The notes beneath the pieces are model-generated. The model did not search any database. It saw nothing but the letters and a program-made list of their open reading frames with translations, and was not told the DNA's origin. This document shows positions 45,090 through 53,705 of a stretch of 64,000 nucleotides of DNA, piece by piece; positions within the stretch are counted from its first letter, which is position 1; the number at the start of each line of letters is the position of its first letter. Source of the stretch: Fodinicurvata sediminis DSM 21159 (GTDB lineage Bacteria; Pseudomonadota; Alphaproteobacteria; Kiloniellales; DSM-21159); contig NZ_ATVH01000001.1 in the NCBI RefSeq assembly GCF_000420625.1, positions 1 to 64,000 of the forward strand, written 5' to 3'. The position numbers and the translations under genes are program-made.

Positions 45090-45186
45090 TCCGGATTTTT
45101 GATTGCGAATTTACCGAGGTCAGGAGAAAAATAATCAAAAAAATACGCAAAACTCAAAGCTGAGATCCGAAAGGGAGCTTCATCGA

Positions 45187-46185
45187 ATGATCAACAAGAC
45201 ACTTACCTCCATGCTGGCAGCAGGGGCCGTGACACTGGGGGCCCAGCAGGCCGCCGCTCAGAGCATGTCCTTGGACCTGGCAAACGAATACCCGCCAAGT
45301 TCGGTGCACGGTCAGTCTGCCGAAATCTTTGCCGATACGCTTGGGCGACTGTCAGGCGGCGATATCGAGATCAACCTGCATCATGGCGCGTCCCTGGGCT
45401 ACAAGTCCGTGGACCAGTTCGATGCCGTGGGCGATGGTGCTCTTCCGCTTGCCAGCAGCTTCATGGGCCCCTGGGCCGGTATCGATGAGCTGTTCCTCCT
45501 GTCCTCGCTGCCCTTCCTTGCTTCGACTCCGGAACAGGTCTGGGACCTCTACCAGGCGGCGAAACCTTATTACGAGGAAGTGCTCGAAGAGAACAATCAG
45601 GTCTTTCTCTTTGCCACACCCTGGCCACCAAGTGGTCTTTGGGGCAACAAGGCCCTGGACTCCATGGAAGCTCTCGAGGGGAGCCGCATCCGCACTTATG
45701 ATTCCAGCGGTACGGTTACGCTTCGTGAGGCTGGCGCGGAACCCATTCAGTTGAGCTGGGCTGATGTGGTCCCACAGCTGAGCACCGGTGGTATTGATGG
45801 CGTCCTGACATCAGCCGACGGCGGTGCCTCGGCCAGCCTCTGGGAGCAGCAGTCGCATTTCACCGAGGTCAACTATGCCAGTCCGCTGCAGGTGCTGCAC
45901 ATGAATCGCGATACCTACGATTCTCTCAGTGACGAGCAGAAGGAAATGGTAGAGAAAGCTGCGGCCGCTGGTGAAGCCTATGGCTGGTGGGTGTTGCCGC
46001 GCCGGCAGCAGGAGAACTATGCCAAGATGCGCGACAACGGCATGACGGTAATCGAGAATGTCTCCGACGACTACCTGAATGGTCTGAACGAGGCGGCCCA
46101 GCCGGCCATCGAGGAGTGGCGTTCCGGGATGGGTGAGCGCGGAGAAGAAATTCTCGAAGCGTACCAGGCACGTATCGACGGATAA
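45187..46185 (+). CDS. TRAP transporter substrate-binding protein, DctP type
   Basis: About 332 residues from MINKTLTSMLAAGAVTLG, preceded by AAAGGGAG. After a signal peptide (cleavage near AAAQ) the DctP fold is recognisable: YPPSSVHGQSAEIFADTLGRLSGGDIEINLHHGASLGYK, SRIRTYDSSGTVTLREAGAEPIQLSWADVVPQLSTGGIDGVLTS. The family binds organic acids or similar carboxylates in the periplasm, often through a conserved Arg like that in the RIRTYDS stretch. A strong terminator follows. Confidence 0.92.
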   Translation: MINKTLTSMLAAGAVTLGAQQAAAQSMSLDLANEYPPSSVHGQSAEIFADTLGRLSGGDIEINLHHGASLGYKSVDQFDAVGDGALPLASSFMGPWAGIDELFLLSSLPFLASTPEQVWDLYQAAKPYYEEVLEENNQVFLFATPWPPSGLWGNKALDSMEALEGSRIRTYDSSGTVTLREAGAEPIQLSWADVVPQLSTGGIDGVLTSADGGASASLWEQQSHFTEVNYASPLQVLHMNRDTYDSLSDEQKEMVEKAAAAGEAYGWWVLPRRQQENYAKMRDNGMTVIENVSDDYLNGLNEAAQPAIEEWRSGMGERGEEILEAYQARIDG

Positions 46186-46203
46186 CGCCGTTTCATGTCT
46201 TGA

Positions 46204-46239
46204 GGGCGGCCTTTCGTGAACGAAGGCCGCCCCTTTTTT
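46204..46239 (+). terminator. strong intrinsic terminator between dctP- and dctQ-type genes
   Basis: GGGCGGCCTTTCGT and ACGAAGGCCGCCC pair over 13 positions with a single bulged T, and a C-TTTTTT run follows directly. Located 18 bases after the binding-protein stop, it would end most transcripts and favour binding protein over permease. Confidence 0.88.
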
Positions 46240-46263
46240 GCCTAAGGAAAGAGGAGCCCGGTG

Positions 46264-46827
46264 ATGCGCTTCCTGCAGACCGCTATCTTCGGCCTTTCAC
46301 GCGGGGCTGCTGCAATTGCAGCACTCCTACTTGTCGGCATGGTGCTGCATATTCTGCTTGAGATTCTCCTGCGGGCCTTCTTCTCCACCTCGACCTATGT
46401 TCTGGACGAGTTCGTGGGTTATGGCGTTGCGGCCGTAACCTTCTTCTCGCTCGGTTATGCGCTTGAACACGGTGCCCTCATTCGCGTGAATATTCTGCTG
46501 GGGCGTGTGAGTGGCTGGGTTCGCCGAAGTCTCGAGATTCTGGCATCGTCGCTAACTCTCGTCTTGCTAACCTATTTTGCCTGGTTCTTCTGGATCCGTT
46601 TCGAGCGAAACTGGGAGCGGGGTACCGTCAGCAGTTCGGTTGCGGAAGTGCCCATCTGGATCCCTGAAGGCATGGTTTTGTTGGGGCTCTTGCTGTTCTG
46701 GCTCCAGATGCTGGCCTACTTGCTGCGCATGATTTTGGGACCTGCTGAGCAGGCCGTTCCCTTGGCTCAAACCTATCAGAATGAGCAGACGGTAGAGGCA
46801 GTTTCCGGCAAGGGCGATAAGGAGTAA
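46264..46827 (+). CDS. TRAP transporter small permease, DctQ type
   Basis: About 187 residues with four predicted membrane spans, as usual for DctQ. The ATG at 46264 is preferred over the GTG three bases before it because GAGGAG lies seven bases upstream. Recognisable stretches are LDEFVGYGVAAVTFFSLGYALEHGALIRVNILL and PIWIPEGMVLLGLLLFWLQMLAYLLR. It pairs with the large permease encoded five bases downstream. Confidence 0.9.
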   Translation: MRFLQTAIFGLSRGAAAIAALLLVGMVLHILLEILLRAFFSTSTYVLDEFVGYGVAAVTFFSLGYALEHGALIRVNILLGRVSGWVRRSLEILASSLTLVLLTYFAWFFWIRFERNWERGTVSSSVAEVPIWIPEGMVLLGLLLFWLQMLAYLLRMILGPAEQAVPLAQTYQNEQTVEAVSGKGDKE

Positions 46828-46832
46828 TTGGA

Positions 46833-48143
46833 ATGGAAGCTCTGATCGCAGGCCTCGTCATTCTGCTGCTGATTTTTGTTTTTCTCGGGCTGGGATTCTG
46901 GGTCTTCTCAGGCCTGTTCATGGTCAGCATCGGTGGGCTGGTCCTGTTGCAGGGGATGCCCCTGGACAGGATCGGCATCATTGCCACCAATATCATATAC
47001 AGCTACTCCTCGGCCTGGGAGTTGGCGGCGATCCCGATGTTCATCTGGATGGGAGAGATCATCTTCCGAACCGACCTTTCTGATCGCCTGTTTCGTGGTC
47101 TCTCCCCCCTGGTGGATTTCATTCCCGGACGCCTGTTGCACACCAACATTATGGGGTGCACGCTGTTTGCCGCTGTCAGCGGTTCCAGCTCGGCGACCAC
47201 GGCCACGGTCGGCAAGATTACCACCACCGAACTGAAGCAAAGAGGCTATGATACCAGCCTGACGATCGGGTCTCTTGCCGGGGCAGGCAGCCTGGGTTTG
47301 CTGATCCCCCCTTCGATCGTCATGATCATTTACGGGATATTGGCCGAAGTCTCGATTTCCAGACTTTTTGCAGCGGGAATACTGCCCGGTCTCCTGGTGG
47401 CTGCAATCTATTCATCGTACATCATGGTCCGTGCGGGAATTGATCCGGCAAAGGCGCCCCGCGGCGCCGAGCGGTACAGTCTGGGCGACAGGTTGTGGGG
47501 CATTGTCAATCTCCTGCCCGTTTTTTTCCTGGTGGTCATTGTCCTTGGCTCGATCTATTCCGGGATCGCAACGCCTTCGGAAGCTGCCGCCGTTGGTGTG
47601 GCCGGGGCGGTGTTCGTCACTCTGGTCATGCGTCAGATGACCTTGAATGTCTTCATCGACTCCCTGAAAGGCGCGCTCAGAACCTCGTGCATGGTTTGTA
47701 GTATCCTGATAGCAGCTGCTTTCCTGTCCACCGCGATGGGCTATCTGGGGATCCCGCGGAATTTGGCTGAGGCTATTGCCGGTATGAACCTGTCACCGGT
47801 CGCATTGATCCTGATCCTTTCCCTTTTCTACATCATGCTGGGCCTCTTCCTGGACGGGATTTCGATCATCGTGATGAGCCTTCCGGTCACCCTGCCACTG
47901 GCAACAATGGCAGGTTTCGATCCCGTCTGGTTCGGTGTCTACCTGGTGCTTATGACAGAACTGGCACAGGTTACACCGCCCGTGGGGTTCAATCTGTTCG
48001 TGATCCAGGGGCTGACAGGTGAATCCATCGGCAAGGTGGCCAAGGCGGCTTTCCCCTTTTTCCTCCTGATGTGCCTGTCCGTGGCCATTGTCACGATCTT
48101 CCCTGAAATTGCGCTCTGGCTGCCGGAGGTATTGTTTGGATGA
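46833..48143 (+). CDS. TRAP transporter large permease, DctM type
   Basis: 436 residues, 11-12 spans. Typical DctM sequence: SSAWELAAIPMFIWMGEIIFRTDLSDRLF, GCTLFAAVSGSSSATTATVGKITTTELKQRGYD, GSLAGAGSLGLLIPPSIVMIIYG and ELAQVTPPVGFNLFVIQGLTG. It carries out sodium-coupled transport of the solute delivered by the DctP-type protein. Its stop overlaps the start of the GAF gene (ATGA). Confidence 0.94.
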   Translation: MEALIAGLVILLLIFVFLGLGFWVFSGLFMVSIGGLVLLQGMPLDRIGIIATNIIYSYSSAWELAAIPMFIWMGEIIFRTDLSDRLFRGLSPLVDFIPGRLLHTNIMGCTLFAAVSGSSSATTATVGKITTTELKQRGYDTSLTIGSLAGAGSLGLLIPPSIVMIIYGILAEVSISRLFAAGILPGLLVAAIYSSYIMVRAGIDPAKAPRGAERYSLGDRLWGIVNLLPVFFLVVIVLGSIYSGIATPSEAAAVGVAGAVFVTLVMRQMTLNVFIDSLKGALRTSCMVCSILIAAAFLSTAMGYLGIPRNLAEAIAGMNLSPVALILILSLFYIMLGLFLDGISIIVMSLPVTLPLATMAGFDPVWFGVYLVLMTELAQVTPPVGFNLFVIQGLTGESIGKVAKAAFPFFLLMCLSVAIVTIFPEIALWLPEVLFG

Positions 48144-48631
48144 GTGATTTGTTGAACCAGCTTGCGCTTGCCGCATCGAAACCGGGCCAACCGGGGGTAC
48201 TTTTCGAGACAGCAGACCGGGTGTTGCAGGAGCGTTTCGGGCACAAGCTTTTCACCCTTCTGGCCTTTCATCCGGAAAGCGGCGAGGTGGAACGTCTCTA
48301 CAGTAGCCGCCCCGATGCCTTCCCCCTGCAGGGGCGCAAGATGATGGGCCCCACAGAGTGGGGGGCGCGTGTCCTGCACAAGGGGGAAGCTTATCTTGGG
48401 CGGAGCGTCGAGGATATTCGCTGGGCTTTTCCCGACCATGAACTCATTGCCAGCCTGGGTCTCGGCTGCATCCTGAACCGGCCTCTTGTCTGGAACGGGG
48501 AGGTGCTGGGTGTTCTCAGTCTGTTGCAAGAAGGGGAAGGGCGTTACAGCGAGGCGGATCTGGAAGATGCTACTCCATATACCTCGTTGCTGCTGCCCGG
48601 TTATTTGAAACTGAAATTCGAAGCAAGCTGA
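48140..48631 (+). CDS. stand-alone GAF domain protein
   Basis: 163 residues forming a single GAF-like domain: VLQERFGHKLFTLLAFHPESGEVERLYSSRPDAFPLQGRKMMGPTEWGARVLHKGEAYLG, then SLGLGCILNRPLVWNGEVLGVLSLLQEGEGRYSEADLEDA. No catalytic or output domain is attached. It is translationally coupled to the TRAP large permease and sits directly before the amidohydrolase gene, so it may sense the transported compound or modulate transport; this is inference. Confidence 0.8.
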   Translation: MSDLLNQLALAASKPGQPGVLFETADRVLQERFGHKLFTLLAFHPESGEVERLYSSRPDAFPLQGRKMMGPTEWGARVLHKGEAYLGRSVEDIRWAFPDHELIASLGLGCILNRPLVWNGEVLGVLSLLQEGEGRYSEADLEDATPYTSLLLPGYLKLKFEAS

Positions 48632-48650
48632 TTTGGGAGAGAGTTAGACA

Positions 48651-49880
48651 ATGACAGCGACGATTCTGGCGAACGCCAACGTTCTGGATACCGAGGCCGG
48701 TAAGCTGCTTGGCGAGCGCCATGTCCTGCTTCGGGACGGCCATATTGCGGAGGTTTCGGAAAGCCCCCTGAAGGACAGCTCTGCCGACACGTTGGACCTG
48801 AAGGGGCGCACCCTGATGCCGGGACTTTGCGATGCCCATGTTCACGTGACGGCCATTACGCCGGACTTCGCGCTGCTGAAGAAACTCTCGCCTTTCTATG
48901 TGGCCGGTCACTCCAACGATATTCTGCACGGCATGCTGATGCGCGGTTTCACCACCGTACGCGATGGCGGTGGCGCGGATTATGGACTGGCCGATGCAGT
49001 GGACGACGATGCGATCATCGGTCCGCGTGTTCTCTTCTGCGGCCAGGCTCTGTCCCAGACCGGCGGTCACGGGGATGTGCGGGGTCGCGGGGAGAATGCC
49101 CTGGACGAGTGTTTCTGCTGTGCCGGGCTGGGCCGTATCTGCGACGGCGTGCCCGAAGTGCGCCGCGCCGCGCGTGACGAGATCCGAAAGGGTGCCACGC
49201 ACATCAAGATCATGGCGTCGGGCGGGGTGTCCTCGCCGACGGACCGGATCGACAGCACGCAGTTCTCGCTCGAGGAAATCGATGCTATCGTGGAAGAGGC
49301 AACTGCCGCCAACATCTACGTGATGGCCCATGCCTATACGGCGCGCGCCATCAACCGGCTATTGAGCCGCGGCGTCCGCACTATCGAACACGGTAACCTG
49401 ATGGATGAGGAAAGCTGCGAGCTGTTCAAGAAGCATGGCGGTTATCTGACACCGACTCTGTCGACCTATAACGCCATTGCGAAGGAAGGCAAGGAAGCCG
49501 GGATGCCGGCGGAACTCCAGGCCAAGGTCTTCGAAGTGGTCGAGTACGGCCTTTCGGCTCTCGAAATGGCTTACAAGGCCGGGGTCAAGACGGTTTTTGG
49601 TACCGACTTGCTCGGGCAGATGCATCGCTACCAGTTGGGCGAGTTCGACCTGCGCAAGGGCATCATGCCGGCCGCCGACCTGATCCGTTCGGCCACCTGC
49701 ACGGCCGCCGAAGCGTTGCAGCGCGAAGGCGAGTTCGGGGTCGTGCGCGAAGGGGCCCGCGGCGACCTTCTGGTCCTCGACGGTAACCCGCTTGAAGACA
49801 TCAATGTCCTGACCGATCCGGACAAGCGCCTGAAGGCGGTGATCAAGGAAGGCAAGTTCTACAAGAACGAGCTGGCCTGA
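48651..49880 (+). CDS. metal-dependent amidohydrolase, prolidase/imidazolonepropionase-like
   Basis: 409 residues. The amidohydrolase metal site is complete: DAHVHVTA (HxH), a Lys in HIKIMASGGVSSP, His in VMAHAYTARAI, His in TIEHGNLMDEE, and Asp in FGTDLLG. Sequence style fits the group of cytosolic hydrolases acting on N-acyl or Xaa-Pro-like substrates. It is the last gene of the hydantoinase/TRAP operon, preceded by GGGAGAGAG, and a strong terminator follows. It probably cleaves an amide produced by HyuAB or imported directly. Confidence 0.9.
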   Translation: MTATILANANVLDTEAGKLLGERHVLLRDGHIAEVSESPLKDSSADTLDLKGRTLMPGLCDAHVHVTAITPDFALLKKLSPFYVAGHSNDILHGMLMRGFTTVRDGGGADYGLADAVDDDAIIGPRVLFCGQALSQTGGHGDVRGRGENALDECFCCAGLGRICDGVPEVRRAARDEIRKGATHIKIMASGGVSSPTDRIDSTQFSLEEIDAIVEEATAANIYVMAHAYTARAINRLLSRGVRTIEHGNLMDEESCELFKKHGGYLTPTLSTYNAIAKEGKEAGMPAELQAKVFEVVEYGLSALEMAYKAGVKTVFGTDLLGQMHRYQLGEFDLRKGIMPAADLIRSATCTAAEALQREGEFGVVREGARGDLLVLDGNPLEDINVLTDPDKRLKAVIKEGKFYKNELA

Positions 49881-49896
49881 ACCCATGCCGTTCAGG

Positions 49897-49934
49897 AGCA
49901 GCGCCCTTGAAGACCTTCAAGGGCGCTGCTTTTC
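49897..49934 (+). terminator. strong intrinsic terminator of the hydantoinase/TRAP operon
   Basis: A perfect 15-pair stem AGCAGCGCCCTTGAA / TTCAAGGGCGCTGCT with loop GACC is followed by TTTT. It sits 16 bases after the amidohydrolase stop and ends just before the convergent amidase gene. Confidence 0.92.
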
Positions 49935-49937
49935 GCT

Positions 49938-51362
49938 TCAGTCCTGCGCTTCCCCCATGTCCGGCCGCGTGGCTGGGCCAAAGGCCTCTTCAAGTGCAAG
50001 GGAAATGGACAGAAGATCCGCCTCGCTGTCCGCAGGACACATGACCTGGAAGCCGATGGGCAGGCCACCGTCCTGGCGCGGAAGCGGGATGGTGGAGGCG
50101 CATAGTTCCAGGTAGTTGCCCGGCTGGGTGTTGCGCGTCATGGAAAGTGCGAATGCCAGTCCTGTCTTGGGGTCTGACAGATCCTCAACCGGCAGAGCCG
50201 TCGAGGCTGTTGTGGGGCTGATCCAGCCGTCCAGCCCGTCGAAGCGGGCATGAGCACTGACAATGCTGTCCTCGCGCCGATTCTCCAGGGCAACATGATC
50301 GATGGCTTTGACCTCGAGCGCGCTTTCGATCCGCCCGGCAATGACGGGATCGATCAGGTGCTTGCCCTCCTGGAATCTTTCGCGCCCCAGACTGGCCAGC
50401 AGGCTGACCGGCAGAGAGACGGGGAAGTAATCTTCGCGCTCCGGCGCCTCGGGCAGCGTCATGTCTTGCAAGGCCACGCCGGCGCGGGACAACTGGTCCA
50501 GGGCAGTATCCATGGCGCCGGCCACATCCGGGGCCAGATCGTCGAAGAAATAGTTTTCCGGCCGCCCGAACAGCAGGGAGGGCAAGCGCGCCGGCTGGGC
50601 CAGGTGACAGCGCGGATCGGCTTCGTCCATGCCCATGGCCTGGTTGAGGGCGGCAAAGGCAATGGCCGAATCACGAGCCGTGCGGGTCAGCAGGCCCAGC
50701 GTGTCCAGGTGCGGGGCCAGGGCCACGCTGCCTTCATTGGACCAGAGGCCGAAGGTGGTTTTCAACCCGAACAGACCGTTCAGTGCTGCCGGCACCCGGA
50801 CGGAGCCCCCCGTGTCGGAACCGATGGAAAAGGCGCAGAGCCCGGCGGCTGCTGCCACGCCCGAACCCGAGCTGGAGCCGCCCGGCAGGCGATGGTTGTC
50901 CAGGTCCCAGGGGTTCCAGGGAGTGCCGCGACTTTCCGAGACACCTGTGATTCCCAGGGCGAATTCCACCATCTTGACCTTGCCCAGAATTACGCAACCC
51001 GCCTTCTTCAAGGCGCGCACGAACGGGCCTTCCTCGTTGCCCATCAGGTCCTGGAGTTCCAGCTTCGATCCACCTGTTGTTGGCATCCCGTCGATCACCA
51101 GTAGGTCCTTGACTGCCACCGGGACACCCATGAGCGGCCCCAGATCGACACCGGCTTCGCGCAGCTGGTCCATGGCCTGGGCTGTTTTCAGGGCCTGTTC
51201 GGCGGCAATGTACTGATAGGATCCAAGTTGCGGATCGAGCTTGGCGATGCGTTCCAGATAGGCACGAGTCACCGCCTCGGAAGTCATCTCGCCCTTGCGG
51301 AAGGCTGTCGCAAAGCCATCCAGGCCAATAGGCGCGATGGGGTCGGCAGGCAAGTTGGTCAT
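49938..51362 (-). CDS. amidase signature family amidase
   Basis: About 474 residues from MTNLPADPIAPIGLDG; AAAGG lies eight bases upstream. The Ser-cisSer-Lys triad is visible: Lys in PVAVKDLLVIDGMPTTGGS and the two serines in LPGGSSSGSGVAAAAGLCAFSIGSDTGGSVRVPAAL. These enzymes hydrolyse linear amides to acid and ammonia. It is divergent from the Liv-type ABC operon at 51517 and convergent with the hydantoinase operon, so it probably acts on a solute imported by one of them. Confidence 0.93.
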   Translation of the reverse strand: MTNLPADPIAPIGLDGFATAFRKGEMTSEAVTRAYLERIAKLDPQLGSYQYIAAEQALKTAQAMDQLREAGVDLGPLMGVPVAVKDLLVIDGMPTTGGSKLELQDLMGNEEGPFVRALKKAGCVILGKVKMVEFALGITGVSESRGTPWNPWDLDNHRLPGGSSSGSGVAAAAGLCAFSIGSDTGGSVRVPAALNGLFGLKTTFGLWSNEGSVALAPHLDTLGLLTRTARDSAIAFAALNQAMGMDEADPRCHLAQPARLPSLLFGRPENYFFDDLAPDVAGAMDTALDQLSRAGVALQDMTLPEAPEREDYFPVSLPVSLLASLGRERFQEGKHLIDPVIAGRIESALEVKAIDHVALENRREDSIVSAHARFDGLDGWISPTTASTALPVEDLSDPKTGLAFALSMTRNTQPGNYLELCASTIPLPRQDGGLPIGFQVMCPADSEADLLSISLALEEAFGPATRPDMGEAQD

Positions 51363-51516
51363 GACGGTACCTTTCATAGAGTGCGCAGAAGCTTGACAGT
51401 CTCATGCCCCTCTGATTGTCTTTTTTCAAGCGCAGTCTAGTTTAACGAATAAAGAAGCGCTGCCTGTCCAAAGGCGCTTACACGGAAACAAGAAATTCAA
51501 ACTGGGAGACAGTCCA

Positions 51517-52707
51517 ATGAAAAGGATATTGACCGCAGCGATTGCTGCGCCACTCATGGGGTTCACGCTGCCCGCAGCGGCACAGGTCGAGGTCGGTGTC
51601 GTCAACAGCCTGTCCGGTAACTTCGCCACTTTTGGCGAGCGTTATCTGACCGGAATGGAGGTGGCGCTTGAGGAAATCAATGCCAATGGCGGCATCAATG
51701 GCGAGGAACTCGAACTGGTGATCCAGGACGACCGCTCCGAAGCCCAGAGTGCACTGGCCGCCGTTGAGGATCTCGAGAACGAAGGACTACCCCTTATCAT
51801 CGGGTCCTATGCGTCCTCGATCACGGGCCCAATGGCCCAGTTGATGACACGTCAGGAAATGCCGCTGATCGTCCTTGGCAGTGCGGACAATTCGATCACC
51901 AAGCCAGGTTCGGACTGGGTGTTCCGTGCCAAGCACAACTCCTCGATCGTGGCCGGCACCTATTTCGACTACTTCGACTATTTGCGCGAAGAGCATGGCG
52001 AAGATGAGCTGCAGACAGTCGCCATGCTTTACGGCAATGCCGCCTGGCCGGTTTCCCTGGCGGAAACAGGCAAGGAGCTTGCGGAAGAGCGTGGATACGA
52101 AATCATCGGTGATGAAGCTTATGACCAGGGCACCAGCGACTTCCGTCCAATCCTGAACAACTTCCGCGCCGAAGAACCCGACATCCTCTACGTTGTCGCC
52201 TATGCCGAGGATGGCGTCGCCATCACCCGCCAGATGCGTGAGGTCGGCCTTGATAGCAAGGTTCTGGCTATCGATACGGCGGCGGCCCTGCCGAACTTCG
52301 TGGAGCAGGTCGGCGATTCCGCAGACTACGTTGCCACGGTGGTCAGCTGGAGCAAGGACGTCCAGTATCCGGGCATCGAGGACCTGACCAATCGGCTTCG
52401 TGAAGCCGCGGGTTCGGAGCCCTCCTTCTATGAGGCGGAAGGCTACCTGGCCCTGATGGTTGCGGCGGACGCCCTGCGCCGGGCGGAGTCGATGGAACGT
52501 GATGCCGTGCGCCAGGCCCTGGATGAAACCGATCTGGAAACGCCGGTGACCACGGTGACCTTCGAGGACTTCGACGGTTTCAAGAACCAGAACCCGATCC
52601 GCAGCCTGATGCTGCAGATCCAGGATGGCGAGCACGTCACGGTCTTCCCGGCGGATCTGGCCGCTGAAGACCCGATCTACCCCAATCCCAGCTGGGAAGA
52701 TCGCTAA
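51517..52707 (+). CDS. branched-chain amino-acid type ABC binding protein (LivK-like)
   Basis: 396 residues with a signal peptide (ILTAAIAAPLMGFTLPAAAQ) and a family 1/6 periplasmic binding fold: VGVVNSLSGNFATFGERYLTGMEVALEEINANGGINGEELELVIQDDRS, and PLIIGSYASSITGPMAQLMTRQEMPLIV. AACTGGGAGACAG precedes the start. The ligand may be an amide or amino acid, given the divergent amidase. Two stem-loops separate it from the permease genes. Confidence 0.92.
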   Translation: MKRILTAAIAAPLMGFTLPAAAQVEVGVVNSLSGNFATFGERYLTGMEVALEEINANGGINGEELELVIQDDRSEAQSALAAVEDLENEGLPLIIGSYASSITGPMAQLMTRQEMPLIVLGSADNSITKPGSDWVFRAKHNSSIVAGTYFDYFDYLREEHGEDELQTVAMLYGNAAWPVSLAETGKELAEERGYEIIGDEAYDQGTSDFRPILNNFRAEEPDILYVVAYAEDGVAITRQMREVGLDSKVLAIDTAAALPNFVEQVGDSADYVATVVSWSKDVQYPGIEDLTNRLREAAGSEPSFYEAEGYLALMVAADALRRAESMERDAVRQALDETDLETPVTTVTFEDFDGFKNQNPIRSLMLQIQDGEHVTVFPADLAAEDPIYPNPSWEDR

Positions 52708-52714
52708 TCGTGCG

Positions 52715-52791
52715 CTCTTCCGCACAGGAAGAGTGACCGTGACTTATTGAGGTCTGCCGGCGGACGGTGCGATGAACATCGCCTGTCCGCC
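52715..52791 (+). other. two intercistronic stem-loops after the LivK-like gene
   Basis: CTCTTCC-GCACA-GGAAGAG (52715-52733) is a perfect 7-pair hairpin. GGCGGAC-GGT-GCGAT-GAAC-ATCGC-CT-GTCCGCC (52759-52791) is a two-part stem with a small internal loop. Neither has a T-run. They probably stabilise the binding-protein mRNA or reduce read-through. Confidence 0.65.
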
Positions 52792-52820
52792 GCGCGCCTT
52801 CCTTCCTGGAATAACAGCGT

Positions 52821-53705
52821 ATGGCTGAACTGGTTTCCCTGCTCCAGAACCTATCCAACGGTCTGCTGATCGGCGGTGTCTATGCCATGATCGGCGTGGG
52901 CCTGACGCTGATCTTCGGTGTCATGCGCACGATCAACTTCGCCCATGGCGATTTCGTCGTGATGGGCATGTACACGGCCTTCGTCTTCAACATGATCCTC
53001 GGCTGGGACCCCTATTTCTCGTTGCTGGTGGCCCTGCCGGCCGGCTTCCTGCTGGGCGTGCTGCTGGAACGGGTGGTTCTGGCGCCGATCGTGGACAAGC
53101 CCCACGAGACCTCCCTGTTGGCGACACTGGGAATCTCTTTGATCATCGGCAACGGCCTGCTGCTGATCTTCGGCGGGGAATCCAAGTCGGTCCATGTTGA
53201 CTATGCCTCCATGGCCCTGTCCCTTGGCGAGGTTAAGATATCGGTCATCCTGCTGCTGGCCGGTGCCGTGACCGCGCTGGTGATCGGGGGGCTTTATCTC
53301 CTGCTTCACCATACGGAGTTCGGCCGTTCCATCCGGGCTACGGCCGAGAACCGCCTGGGCGCGGAACTCGTTGGCATCAACACGCGACGCATCCAGGGGG
53401 CGGTCTTCGGCCTGGGCATGATGCTGGCCATGACGGCCGGCGTGGCCCTGATCCCCTTGCTGTTTGCCACGCCCACCGCCACAGGTCCCATCCTGACCCT
53501 GAAGGCCTTTGTCGTGATCGTCCTCGGTGGACTGGGCCGGGTCGGTGCGGCAGTAGCTGGTGGCCTGGTCCTGGGCATGGTCGAGGTCCTGGGTGCGGCC
53601 TACATCGCCTCGGCCTATCGTGACGCCTATGGCCTGCTCTTTTTCCTGATCATCCTGCTGTTCAAGCCGGAGGGTCTTTTCGGACGCTCGGTGAAACGCG
53701 TATGA
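52821..53705 (+). CDS. Liv-type ABC transporter permease, LivH-like
   Basis: 294 residues, about eight spans. Characteristic stretches: LSNGLLIGGVYAMIGVGLTLIFGVMRTINFAHGDFVVMGMY, GRSIRATAENRLGAELVGINTRRIQGAVFGLG (coupling region) and TLKAFVVIVLGGLGRVGAAVAGGLVLG. Forms the inner-membrane channel with the LivM-like protein; the two genes overlap by 4 bases (ATGA). Confidence 0.94.
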   Translation: MAELVSLLQNLSNGLLIGGVYAMIGVGLTLIFGVMRTINFAHGDFVVMGMYTAFVFNMILGWDPYFSLLVALPAGFLLGVLLERVVLAPIVDKPHETSLLATLGISLIIGNGLLLIFGGESKSVHVDYASMALSLGEVKISVILLLAGAVTALVIGGLYLLLHHTEFGRSIRATAENRLGAELVGINTRRIQGAVFGLGMMLAMTAGVALIPLLFATPTATGPILTLKAFVVIVLGGLGRVGAAVAGGLVLGMVEVLGAAYIASAYRDAYGLLFFLIILLFKPEGLFGRSVKRV

